From contig CAMFOH010000010.1 in NCBI GenBank assembly GCA_945969495.1, forward strand, positions 1 through 32,711: a stretch of 32,711 nucleotides of DNA. The letters are read 5' to 3'. The DNA comes from an uncultured Mollicutes bacterium (GTDB lineage: Bacteria > Bacillota_I > Bacilli_A > RF39 > UBA660). Each line of letters begins with the position of its first letter. The stretch's first letter is position 1. The notes beneath the pieces were generated by a model that saw only the letters and a program-made list of their open reading frames with translations, searched no databases and had not been told where the DNA came from. Made by a program: the position numbers and the translations under genes. This document shows, one piece after another, positions 1 to 7,040 of the stretch.

Positions 1-873
1 TTTGATTTAGAAATTGTTCATAATGATAGTAAAATAAGAAATTTAGTAAAAGAATAATTAAATTCTTATGGAATAAAAAGATTTTCACTTATACCAAATT
101 TTAGTAAAAGAAAAAAAATAATAAACAAAATATTAAAGGATAATAAAGAAGATCTAGAATGGCTTGAAATTGAAAGGTTAGGCAGTAAGTTAGTAGTTAA
201 AATAACAGAAAGAAAGATTAATAAAAAACAAGAACAAATAGAAAATCGTCACATAGTTGCTAAAAAAAGTGGAATAATAAAAAAAATAGAAGCTTCTTCT
301 GGAGTAATTGTAAAAAAGAAAAATGATTATGTTGAGCAAGGTGATATTATAGTTTCTGGTGATATAATTAAAGACGAAACAGTTAAGGGACAAGTTGTTG
401 CTAAAGGAGTTGTATACGCAGAAACATGGTATAACGTTAAAGTTGAATATCCATTATATTATGAAGAAGTTAGATATCTTGATGAAATGAAAAATAATTA
501 TATATTAGATTTTTTAAATAAGAGTTTTTCACTTAAAAAAAATTATACTTCTTCCTATTTAGAAAAGAAAAAAACTCTAATCAAAGATAAAATTTTTCCT
601 TTTGAAATAAGTATGGAAAAACAACGTAAAACTAAAGTTATAAAGCAAATTTTAACAAGTGATGAAGCAATAAAAAAAGCACAAGAAGTAGCGGAGAAAA
701 AAATTGAATCTTTTCTTGACAGTGATGAATACATTATTAGTAAAAAAACTTTGAATTTTACATCAAATGATAGTAAAATAATAGTAGATGTCTTTTTTAA
801 GGTGTATGAAAACATAACAGATTATAGACAAACGGATCCGAGTTTATTAATGAAGCAAGGAAACGAAGAGTAA
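1..873 (+). pseudogene. yqfD: YqfD-family protein, C-terminal part, interrupted by an in-frame TAA
   Basis: This is the 3' part of a yqfD gene; the 5' end lies before the window. YqfD is known as a sporulation-associated membrane protein in Bacillus, usually found just upstream of phoH and ybeY. Frame 1 reads as a continuous YqfD-like sequence from base 1 to the TAA at 871-873. It includes WLEIERLGSK, then HIVAKKSGIIKKI and NDYVEQGDIIVSG, which form the typical soluble domain. A TAA codon at 55-57 breaks the frame where homologs usually have a charged residue before LNSYGI, so a GAA to TAA change is the simplest explanation. No ATG, GTG or TTG follows in frame until ATG 487, which lies inside the conserved domain, so reinitiation would not give a normal protein. 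The rest of the frame is free of stops, so the break is recent or a sequence error. phoH, normally next, is absent. Confidence 0.75.
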
Positions 874-883
874 TGAGGTTAAT

Positions 884-1498
884 ATGCTTGATATGTTTTT
901 TAATGCCATTCATAATGTTTGGCCAATGATTTTTATATTTACAATTATAATAGTTTCAATTCGAATAACTTATTTAATATGTAATAAGAAAAAATTAGTA
1001 TTTTATAAAGAAATAACTATGTTTTGTTTTATTATTTACTTATTACTTCTTTATTATATTGTTACATTCCAAGATAATAGTTATGGTACTAATAATTTAA
1101 TTCCTTTTAGAGAAATTTTTAGATATGATGTTAGTTCAAAATTATTTTTTAAAAACGTTATTGGAAATATTTTACTTTTTTTACCTTTTGGTATTTTTAT
1201 TTCTAATTATATAAAAAATAAAACTTTTTTTCCTACATTGTTATTATCTTTTATAGTATCATGTGCAATAGAGTTTACACAAAGCGTTATTGGTCGCACA
1301 GCAGACATTGATGATGTTATATTGAATACTGTTGGTGGAGTTTTAGGTTATCTTGTTTATAAATTACAAAATAGGATAAAATTAAGGCTACCTAAGTTCA
1401 TGAAAAGTCAAATCTTTTTGGATGTATTGTCATTATTTATAATTTTAGTTATTATATATTTAGCTTTTAAATTTAATTTTTGGAGGATTATTTGGTGA
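884..1498 (+). CDS. VanZ-like family membrane protein
   Basis: This is a 204-residue integral membrane protein of the VanZ-like family. Founding member VanZ raises teicoplanin resistance, but the biochemical role of most members is unknown. The sequence shows a hydrophobic N-terminal helix (about residues 10-32), a second near 45-62, the conserved NLIPF motif, and NVIGNILLFLPFG. It then has the characteristic IEFTQ...GRTADIDDVILNTVGG block and a final membrane helix near residues 180-200. It starts 10 bp after the yqfD frame and its TGA overlaps the GTG start of ybeY, so it is translated with its neighbours. It sits between yqfD and ybeY, where phoH is found in Bacillus. The family call is firm; the function is not. 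Confidence 0.85.
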   Translation: MLDMFFNAIHNVWPMIFIFTIIIVSIRITYLICNKKKLVFYKEITMFCFIIYLLLLYYIVTFQDNSYGTNNLIPFREIFRYDVSSKLFFKNVIGNILLFLPFGIFISNYIKNKTFFPTLLLSFIVSCAIEFTQSVIGRTADIDDVILNTVGGVLGYLVYKLQNRIKLRLPKFMKSQIFLDVLSLFIILVIIYLAFKFNFWRIIW

Positions 1499-1947
1499 AT
1501 TATATAGATGTTATTAATAAATATGGTAAAGATATAAAAGAACAAAATGTAATGGAAAAATTTATAAATTATTGTACTTTAGAATTAAAATTGAAAAATG
1601 TTATGTTTAATGTTATAATCATAAATGATGATGAAATTCATAAATTAAACAAAAAGTATCGTAATATTGATAGGGCAACTGACGTAATAACGTTTGCCTT
1701 AGAAGATTATAAAGAGGGTCCTACTTTAGATGTTAGAGTACTTGGTGATATTTATATTTCATATGATAAAGTAATAAAACAAGCAAAAGATTACGGTCAT
1801 AGTAAAACAAGAGAATTATGTTTTTTAGCAGTTCATGGCTTACTTCATTTGCTGGGATATGATCATATGAAAGAAGAAGATGAAAGAAAAATGTTTAATT
1901 TGCAAAAGGAGTTGTTGAATAATTATGGCATCAAAAAAGAAAGTTAA
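1495..1947 (+). CDS. ybeY: Endoribonuclease YbeY (16S rRNA maturation)
   Basis: YbeY is a zinc-dependent endoribonuclease involved in 16S rRNA 3' end maturation and ribosome quality control. The diagnostic metal-binding motif HGLLHLLGYDH is present near the C-terminus, and the upstream RATDVITFAL segment is also family-typical. I chose the GTG at 1495: it has GGAGG at 1482-1486 with eight bases of spacing, and it overlaps the TGA of the preceding gene by four bases. The frame extends back to a TTG at 1480, but that would put the ribosome binding site inside the gene. The product is 150 residues, a normal length. The 3' end overlaps the next gene by 23 bp, indicating tight co-translation. Confidence 0.93.
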   Translation: MNYIDVINKYGKDIKEQNVMEKFINYCTLELKLKNVMFNVIIINDDEIHKLNKKYRNIDRATDVITFALEDYKEGPTLDVRVLGDIYISYDKVIKQAKDYGHSKTRELCFLAVHGLLHLLGYDHMKEEDERKMFNLQKELLNNYGIKKES

Positions 1948-2362
1948 CGTTGAAATATCAAGAGGAAAATACGTAGAGTCACTTAATTTAAAAAAACTTG
2001 GATTTAAAAGGATTTTAAAAAGTTTCAAATTTTCTTTTGACGGCTTAAAATACGCATATTTACATGAACAAAGTTTACTTTTACATGTAATTGTTATGGT
2101 TATAATAATTGCATGTGGTTTTGGATTTAGAATAAGTCCAATACAATGGGTAATAACGCTTGTTATGGGAGCTTTAATATTGGTTGCAGAGTTGTTTAAC
2201 ACTTCTATAGAAGCGGTTGTAGACATGGTAACGGAAGAATACCATCCACTTGCAAAAGTAGCTAAAGATACAGCATCAGCAGCTTGTTTTATAGCAGATA
2301 TGACTGCATTTGGAATGTGGCTTGTTGTGTTTGTTCCAAAAATAGTATCGTTATTTAGGTAA
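1925..2362 (+). CDS. dgkA: Diacylglycerol/undecaprenol kinase family protein, copy 1
   Basis: This is a small integral membrane kinase of the DgkA family. In Gram-positives the family phosphorylates undecaprenol or diacylglycerol for lipid carrier recycling. The 145 residues include an amphipathic N-terminal stretch (FKRILKSFKFSFDGL), the conserved Glu of the HEQS segment, the active-site helix AELFNTSIEAVVD, and EEYHPLAKVAKD. Three membrane helices fit the family. The usual AAGAV after the KD motif is replaced by ASAAC. AAGGAG at 1906-1911 is the likely ribosome binding site, inside ybeY. Five bases separate it from a second, shorter dgkA paralog, so the two are probably made together. Confidence 0.88.
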   Translation: MASKKKVNVEISRGKYVESLNLKKLGFKRILKSFKFSFDGLKYAYLHEQSLLLHVIVMVIIIACGFGFRISPIQWVITLVMGALILVAELFNTSIEAVVDMVTEEYHPLAKVAKDTASAACFIADMTAFGMWLVVFVPKIVSLFR

Positions 2363-2367
2363 TTAAT

Positions 2368-2700
2368 ATGAAAAAAATAAAAAGTTTTTTTAATCGTGAA
2401 CAGAACCTTTTAATTCATATAATAGCTACTATACTAGTTACTATTTTAGGTATTTACTTTAAGCTATCGATTCAAGAATGGGTACTAATTTATTTTGTAG
2501 TAGCCTTAGTTATATCATCAGAGCTTTTAAATTCTGCAATTGAATTAGCAGTTGATATGTTTACCCAAGAATTTAATCCTCTTGCTATGGTAGCTAAAGA
2601 TACTGCAGCAGGAGCTGTTGTTATATCAGCTTTTACGGCATTAGGAGTAGGAATATATGTTTTTTTACCAAAAATAATTTTATTGTTTAAGATGATTTAG
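2368..2700 (+). CDS. Diacylglycerol/undecaprenol kinase family protein, copy 2 (short)
   Basis: This is a 110-residue DgkA paralog directly behind copy 1. It has the glutamate before the first membrane helix (FNREQNLLIH), the active-site helix SELLNSAIELAVD, and the AKDTAAGAV segment in the standard form that copy 1 lacks. Unlike copy 1, it lacks most of the N-terminal amphipathic helix and has Met where the PLAK lysine normally sits (NPLAMVAKD). The two proteins therefore deviate at complementary places. DgkA works as a trimer, so a mixed trimer or a divergence in substrate are both possible; neither can be decided from sequence. A hairpin terminator starts immediately after the stop codon. 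Confidence 0.82.
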   Translation: MKKIKSFFNREQNLLIHIIATILVTILGIYFKLSIQEWVLIYFVVALVISSELLNSAIELAVDMFTQEFNPLAMVAKDTAAGAVVISAFTALGVGIYVFLPKIILLFKMI

Positions 2701-2728
2701 GAATTAGCTTTAAACTAATTCTTTTTTT
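2701..2728 (+). terminator. Intrinsic terminator after the dgkA pair
   Basis: GAATTAG (2701-2707) pairs with CTAATTC (2715-2721) around a seven-base loop and is followed by seven T residues. It begins right after the TAG of dgkA copy 2 and ends the yqfD-dgkA transcript before the era promoter. Confidence 0.8.
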
Positions 2729-2753
2729 ACATGATTTAAGATATAAAAAAATT

Positions 2754-2797
2754 TTGAAAATATATTTTATAGTGCTATAATTATTTTAGTTAAGGAG
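2754..2797 (+). promoter_or_regulatory. era promoter and ribosome binding site
   Basis: A -35 TTGAAA (2754-2759), a 16-base spacer and a consensus -10 TATAAT (2776-2781) preceded by TGC (extended -10) lie between the dgkA terminator and era. AAGGAG (2792-2797) is the ribosome binding site, seven bases before the ATG at 2805. The leader is short, about 18 bases. Confidence 0.8.
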
Positions 2798-2804
2798 TGG
2801 TTTT

Positions 2805-3695
2805 ATGAGATCAGGATTTGTAAGTTTAACAGGAAGACCAAACGTTGGTAAATCAACACTCATTAATGCTTTAGTTGGACATAAAATAGCAATAACTTCT
2901 GATAAGTCAGGAACAACTAGAAATAATATTCAAGGTATATATAATGATGAAGATTCACAAATAGTATTTGTTGATACTCCTGGAATTCATAAGCCTAAGC
3001 ATAAACTTGGCCAAAGACTTAATGAAGAAGCTTATTATTCAATAGATGATGTTGATGTTATTTTGTTTTTGGTCGATGTTACTGAAAAAATAGGTGCTGG
3101 AGACAAATATGTTATTAATAAGTTAAAAGAAATAAAAAAGCCGGTTTTTTTAATACTAAATAAAGTCGATAGAATACAAAAGGAAAAACTATTTGAAATA
3201 ATATTATCTTATAATGAACTTTATGATTTTAAAGAAATTATTCCTGTTTCTGCATTAAAAAATGATGGCATAGATGAGCTTATAAAGACTTTAAAAAACT
3301 ATTTACCTGATAATGTTAAATATTTTCCAGATGAAGATTTAACAAATACAACTTTAGAATTTAGAATAGCAGAGTTAATTAGAGAAAAAGTACTTAGGTT
3401 AACTAGCGAAGAAATTCCTCATGCCGTAACATGTGTAGTTGAAAATTGCATCTTAAAAAAAGATAAAGCAATAATAAATGCAACGATAATAGTTGAACGT
3501 GATTCAATGAAAAGTATAATTATCGGTAAACAAGGTGCTATGTTAAAAGAAATTGGATCAAAGGCAAGATATGATATAGAAAATATGATAAATAAAAAAG
3601 TATTTTTAGAAATCTTTGTAAAAACTATTAAAAACTGGAGAGATAAAGAAAAGTATTTAAAAGAACTAGGTTTTTATAATATTGAAGGTGAGTAA
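2805..3695 (+). CDS. era: GTPase Era
   Basis: Era is an essential GTPase that binds the 3' end of 16S rRNA and helps assemble the 30S subunit. The 296-residue product has G1 GRPNVGKST at residues 8-16, G3 DTPG, G4 NKVD and G5 SALKND in the N-terminal G domain. The C-terminal KH RNA-binding domain carries IIGKQGAMLKEIG. Length and layout are typical. It opens a transcription unit with its own promoter, followed by a small repeat protein, yqzL and recO, matching the Bacillus era-yqzL-recO order with one added gene. Confidence 0.97.
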   Translation: MRSGFVSLTGRPNVGKSTLINALVGHKIAITSDKSGTTRNNIQGIYNDEDSQIVFVDTPGIHKPKHKLGQRLNEEAYYSIDDVDVILFLVDVTEKIGAGDKYVINKLKEIKKPVFLILNKVDRIQKEKLFEIILSYNELYDFKEIIPVSALKNDGIDELIKTLKNYLPDNVKYFPDEDLTNTTLEFRIAELIREKVLRLTSEEIPHAVTCVVENCILKKDKAIINATIIVERDSMKSIIIGKQGAMLKEIGSKARYDIENMINKKVFLEIFVKTIKNWRDKEKYLKELGFYNIEGE

Positions 3696-3696
3696 T

Positions 3697-3945
3697 ATGA
3701 AATATGAAAATAGTATAAGAACATTGTTAAATTTAGGTTATAAAGAAGAAGATATAGAAAAAATAGTTGACGCTTATCCGTTAAATAATATGAGAGATGA
3801 TACGTTATCTAAAAACATAAAAAATAATTATAATACTTTAGTAAGTTTAGGTTATAGCCTCCAAGACTTTATTGAGATGACAAAAACATTACCACAATTA
3901 TTTGGTTTAAGTGAAGAAAATATAAAACCTAAAATAGAAACTTAA
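3697..3945 (+). CDS. Small mTERF-repeat-like protein
   Basis: This 82-residue protein starts at ATG 3697, one base after the era stop, with GAAGGTGAG as ribosome binding site. A frame-open TTG at 3682 lies inside era and is unlikely to be the start. The sequence has two helical repeats: LLNLGYKEEDIEKIVDAYP, and LVSLGYSLQDFIEMTKTLP followed by QLFGLSEENIKPKIE. This resembles the mTERF motif (LG[FY]..ee[iv]..m....P.l.gls.enIk.ki), known mainly from organellar nucleic-acid-binding proteins. From memory, similar repeats occur in uncultured gut Firmicutes. Lying between era and yqzL, it may act in ribosome or RNA biology, but that is a guess. Confidence 0.65.
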   Translation: MKYENSIRTLLNLGYKEEDIEKIVDAYPLNNMRDDTLSKNIKNNYNTLVSLGYSLQDFIEMTKTLPQLFGLSEENIKPKIET

Positions 3946-3977
3946 GAAAATATTTGTATAAAAAAATAATCTTATTT

Positions 3978-4000
3978 CCACCATATTAATAGAAAGGTGG
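3978..4000 (+). promoter_or_regulatory. Hairpin covering the yqzL ribosome binding site
   Basis: CCACC (3978-3982) can pair with GGTGG (3996-4000), which is the core of the yqzL ribosome binding site (AAAGGTGG, ATG at 4006). The loop is 13 bases. The stem is only five base pairs, so any effect on translation is speculative. Confidence 0.3.
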
Positions 4001-4005
4001 TTAAT

Positions 4006-4122
4006 ATGACAAGTAAAGACGTATGGAACTTATTTAAGAAAACAGGTAAGTTAGAATATTTTGTTAAATATAAGCAAATGGTTGAAGGGAAGATTGATAG
4101 ACTTGGAGATCAAAACGATTGA
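4006..4122 (+). CDS. yqzL: YqzL family small protein
   Basis: This 38-residue ORF lies between era and recO, exactly where yqzL is found in Bacillus. It starts with ATG 4006 behind AAAGGTGG and ends at TGA 4120-4122. The core VWNLFKKTGKLEYFVKYKQM matches the YqzL pattern of a tryptophan, Phe, TG and a tyrosine-rich helix. The function of YqzL is unknown. Its 3' end overlaps the likely recO start by 20 bases, so the two are probably translationally coupled. At this size the call rests on position and the short motif together. Confidence 0.75.
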   Translation: MTSKDVWNLFKKTGKLEYFVKYKQMVEGKIDRLGDQND

Positions 4123-4837
4123 AGGAGTAATAATAGGGGAGAAATCTTTTGGTGAAACAAGTAAAATATTAGATATTATAACTAAAGAATATGGTATTAT
4201 TGGTGTTTTATCTAAGGGTTCAAAAAGATTAAAAAGTCCTTTAAGAAGTGTTAGCCAAAGATTTACTTATGCCTCTTTTGAAATTAGTTATAAAGAAGAA
4301 AAACTTTCAACTTTAATATCGGCCGACATTATAAATCCTTTGACTAATATTAAAAAAGACATTGAAAAAATATCATATATTAATTTTATATCTGAATTAA
4401 CTAACCAGGTTTTAAAACAATCAAAAAGTAAAATTATTTATGATGTTTATATTGCTAGTATTTTAAAAATAGAAGAGGGTTATGATCCAATGTCCATAAC
4501 TAATATTTTAGAGCTTAAGTATTTAGATTTTTTAGGAATTACGCCATTTTTAGATGGATGTGTTATTTGTGGTAATAAAAATATAGTAACATTATCTTCA
4601 GATAAGGGTGGATTTGTATGTAATAAGCATCATACTGGTGAATTCATAATAAATGAAAAAACAATAAAAATAATAAGAATGTTAAAATATGTTGATATTT
4701 CAAGAATAAGTAAACTTGATATTTCAACTGATGTAAGAAAAGAAATAAATGATTTTATTAATGAATATTATGATAAATACACTGGCTTATATCTTAAAAG
4801 TAAAGATTTTTTAAAAAATATTGTTAAAATAAAATAA
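4103..4837 (+). CDS. recO: DNA repair protein RecO
   Basis: RecO loads RecA on SSB-coated single-stranded DNA in the RecFOR recombination pathway. The N-terminal OB-fold is seen as EGVIIGEKSFGETSKILDI and GIIGVLSKGSKRLKSP. The helical domain includes LKYLDFLGITPFLDGCVICG, and the Zn-binding cysteine set CVIC and later VCNKHH is kept. I place the start at TTG 4103 (244 residues), which gives the usual RecO N-terminus directly before IKTIEG. The frame is open back to 4061, but that adds residues not seen in the family and overlaps yqzL more. The ribosome binding site is weak (AAGGGA near 4085-4090), which fits coupling to yqzL. Confidence 0.9.
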   Translation: MEIKTIEGVIIGEKSFGETSKILDIITKEYGIIGVLSKGSKRLKSPLRSVSQRFTYASFEISYKEEKLSTLISADIINPLTNIKKDIEKISYINFISELTNQVLKQSKSKIIYDVYIASILKIEEGYDPMSITNILELKYLDFLGITPFLDGCVICGNKNIVTLSSDKGGFVCNKHHTGEFIINEKTIKIIRMLKYVDISRISKLDISTDVRKEINDFINEYYDKYTGLYLKSKDFLKNIVKIK

Positions 4838-4850
4838 AGTATGTTATAAT
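4821..4850 (+). promoter_or_regulatory. Promoter of the T-box / glyRS operon
   Basis: TTGTTA (4821-4826), an 18-base spacer and TATAAT (4845-4850) with TGT in front (extended -10) lie at the very end of recO. Transcription should start near 4857, just at the beginning of the T-box leader. Confidence 0.7.
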
Positions 4851-4856
4851 ACTTTC

Positions 4857-4998
4857 GTTATGTAAATGTGATGACGGAGCTTGGAAACTCTAACAGCAAT
4901 ATAATAAAAGATGATTCTTCTAGAATAAAAAGGGTGGAACCGCGGGTTATCTCGTCCCTTTATTATTTAGAAGTTTTTTATTTAAAGGAGGTTATATT
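4857..4998 (+). ncRNA. T-box leader (tRNA-sensing) of the glycyl-tRNA synthetase operon
   Basis: The T-box core TGGAACC (4935-4941) is flanked by AAAAGGG before it and GCGGG...CTCGT, CCCTTTATT after it, which form the standard antiterminator helices. ATTCT/AGAAT (4914-4926) is stem III. T-boxes bind uncharged tRNA and switch on amino acid genes; with glyRS downstream the ligand should be tRNA-Gly. Two things are odd. The 5' part is only about 57 bases, too short for a full Stem I, and I cannot place the specifier codon securely (GGA occurs at 4876-4878 and 4883-4885). There is also no copy of the GGGACGAG terminator strand after CCCTTT; instead CCTTTA (4957-4962) can pair with TAAAGG (4983-4988), the start of the AAAGGAGG ribosome binding site. 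This suggests translational rather than transcriptional control. Confidence 0.85.
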
Positions 4999-5640
4999 AT
5001 GAAAAAGCTTTTTGAAAAAGAAAAAGAAGGGTTTATGTATAGGATTCGTGAAAATACTACAGAAGCTTATATAAAAGAAGGGTATGAAAGAATTAATGAT
5101 GCATCTATGATTGCACCAATATTAGGAGATTTTTTAAGAAAAAATAAAATTAATACCATGTCAAAATTAATGCGTGTATCTGAAAAAGCATGGGATAAAC
5201 ATATGGTGGTTTTAAAATCAGATGATTTTGTATTTGAAATGGAAGAACCAATATATAATAGATATCGTGAGGAAATAGATCAAATTTTAGAAAATAATAT
5301 GAAGGAAGCTGTAAATAAATATTTATCTGATGGAAAAACAAGAATATTAGTTAATTTTACAACAAGTGGCTTAGAATATGAAAAAAACGAAGAAAATAAA
5401 TCAGAAAAAATTAGTGGATTAAAAGAACTATATATATCTTATACTAATCCTTTAGATATAAATTTATTTAAAAATATAGTTTTAAATGTTATAGGAAATG
5501 ATGATGCTAGTGTTTCGTTTTTAAATAGTACTGATATTTTATTAAAATCTGGTAATAGAAGTTTGGTGTTAGATAAAAGTGCATATGAGTTAACTAACGA
5601 TATTATAAAAGAACATAAAAATTTAAACAAAAATATGTAA
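4999..5640 (+). CDS. Unknown 213-residue protein, first gene of the T-box operon
   Basis: I do not recognise this protein. It starts at ATG 4999 behind a strong AAAGGAGG. It is soluble by eye: no signal peptide or membrane segment, charged, and mostly helical in the first 110 residues, with a mixed alpha/beta-looking C-terminal half (KTRILVNFTTSGLEYE, SVSFLNSTDILLKSG). It is directly under the T-box and 14 bases before glyRS, so it should respond to uncharged tRNA-Gly. A role linked to glycine or translation is possible but not shown by any motif. Confidence 0.7.
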   Translation: MKKLFEKEKEGFMYRIRENTTEAYIKEGYERINDASMIAPILGDFLRKNKINTMSKLMRVSEKAWDKHMVVLKSDDFVFEMEEPIYNRYREEIDQILENNMKEAVNKYLSDGKTRILVNFTTSGLEYEKNEENKSEKISGLKELYISYTNPLDINLFKNIVLNVIGNDDASVSFLNSTDILLKSGNRSLVLDKSAYELTNDIIKEHKNLNKNM

Positions 5641-5654
5641 AATGGGGTGTAAAA

Positions 5655-7025
5655 ATGAACAACATTGATATGGAAAAGATGGTTAATTTATGTAAACAAT
5701 ATGGCTTTATATACCAAGGAAGTGAAATATATGGTGGTCTTGCTAATACTTGGGATTATGGACCACTTGGTTCAAGGCTTAAGAATAACGTTAAAGATGC
5801 GTGGAGAAAAAGATTTATTCAAGAAAGAAAAAATGCATATGAATTAGATGCAGATATTTTAATGCACCCTAAGGTTTGGGAAGCATCAGGCCACGTTGAA
5901 TCTTTTGCGGATCCATTAACGGATTGTAGAAATTGCAAAACAAGGCATAGGGCTGATAACTTAATCAATGATTTTACTAATAGCTCAATAGGGGATGCTA
6001 TGACTAATGAAGAAATGATTAAATTTATAAATGAGAATAAGGTACCATGTCCTAAGTGTGGGAAGACAGATTTTACGGAAATAAGACAATTTAAACTTAT
6101 GTTTGAAACTCATAGAGGTGTAACTGAAGATAGTAAAAACATAGTTTATTTAAGACCTGAAAATGCTCAAGGAGAGTATGTTAACTTTTTAAATGTACAA
6201 AGAAGTATGAGGGCAAAATTACCATTTTCAATAGGCCAAATTGGTAAGGCATTTAGAAATGAAATAACACCAGGAAACTTTACTTTTAGAACCATAGAAT
6301 TTGAGCAGATGGAGTATCAAACATTTTGTAAAAAAGGTGAGGATGAAAAACTATATGAATACTTTAAGGAGTATGGTAAAAAGTTCTATGTTGATTTAGG
6401 CCTTCCTTTGGATAAATTAAGGTATCATGATCATGAAAAATTAGCTCACTATGCCAAAGCTGCTTGTGATATTGAATATAAATTTCCTTTTGGTTGGGGA
6501 GAAATAAATGGTACTCATAATCGTACTAATTTTGATCTTTCAAGACATAAAGAATATTCTGGTGTTTCAACTGAATATTTAGACCCAGAAACTAACGAAA
6601 AGTTTATTCCATACATAATTGAATCTACTTATGGACTAGATAGAACTGTCCTAGCCATTTTATTTGATTCTTATGAAAGTGAGACTCTAGAAAATAATGA
6701 AGTACGTGAAGTAATGCATTTTAAACCATTTTTAGCACCATATAAAGTAGCGGTATTGCCACTAGTAAAGAAATATCATAATGAAAAAGCAAATGAGGTT
6801 TATGAATTGTTTTCAAAGGAATTCATGACTACTTATGATGAAACTGGATCAATTGGTAAAAGGTATAGAAGGCAAGATGTAATTGGTACTCCTTGGTGTG
6901 TAACAATAGATGATGATACCATTAATAATGGTACCGTAACCATAAGAGATAGAGATTCTATGGAGCAAATTACTTTATCCATTGAAGATGCTATTAGTTA
7001 CGTAAAAGAAAGAATAAAATTTTAA
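5655..7025 (+). CDS. glyQS: Glycyl-tRNA synthetase, single-chain alpha2 type
   Basis: This class II enzyme charges tRNA-Gly with glycine. It is the single-chain dimeric form (456 residues), not the alpha2-beta2 form, as in Staphylococcus and mycoplasmas. The N-terminus reads YGFIYQGSEIYGGLANTWDYGPLG, typical for the family. Zn-type cysteines appear in CRNCKTRH and CPKCG. Class II motif 2 is seen at FRNEITPGNFTFRTIEFEQ, motif 3 at ESTYGLDRTVLAIL, and the C-terminal anticodon-binding domain begins near VAVLPLVKK. The T-box leader upstream gives regulation by tRNA-Gly charging. The gap to the next gene is 15 bases. Confidence 0.96.
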   Translation: MNNIDMEKMVNLCKQYGFIYQGSEIYGGLANTWDYGPLGSRLKNNVKDAWRKRFIQERKNAYELDADILMHPKVWEASGHVESFADPLTDCRNCKTRHRADNLINDFTNSSIGDAMTNEEMIKFINENKVPCPKCGKTDFTEIRQFKLMFETHRGVTEDSKNIVYLRPENAQGEYVNFLNVQRSMRAKLPFSIGQIGKAFRNEITPGNFTFRTIEFEQMEYQTFCKKGEDEKLYEYFKEYGKKFYVDLGLPLDKLRYHDHEKLAHYAKAACDIEYKFPFGWGEINGTHNRTNFDLSRHKEYSGVSTEYLDPETNEKFIPYIIESTYGLDRTVLAILFDSYESETLENNEVREVMHFKPFLAPYKVAVLPLVKKYHNEKANEVYELFSKEFMTTYDETGSIGKRYRRQDVIGTPWCVTIDDDTINNGTVTIRDRDSMEQITLSIEDAISYVKERIKF

Positions 7026-7040
7026 AGGGGTAAATATACC

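Noticed and set aside
487..873. A separate 128-residue gene from ATG 487
   Set aside because: The same frame is YqfD-like well before 487, and no ribosome binding site lies before that ATG; it is part of the broken yqfD.
1480..1494. TTG 1480 as the start of ybeY
   Set aside because: The GGAGG at 1482-1486 would lie inside the coding sequence; GTG 1495 has correct spacing.
4061..4102. Longer recO from TTG 4061
   Set aside because: Adds residues not typical of RecO, overlaps yqzL by more, and has no ribosome binding site.
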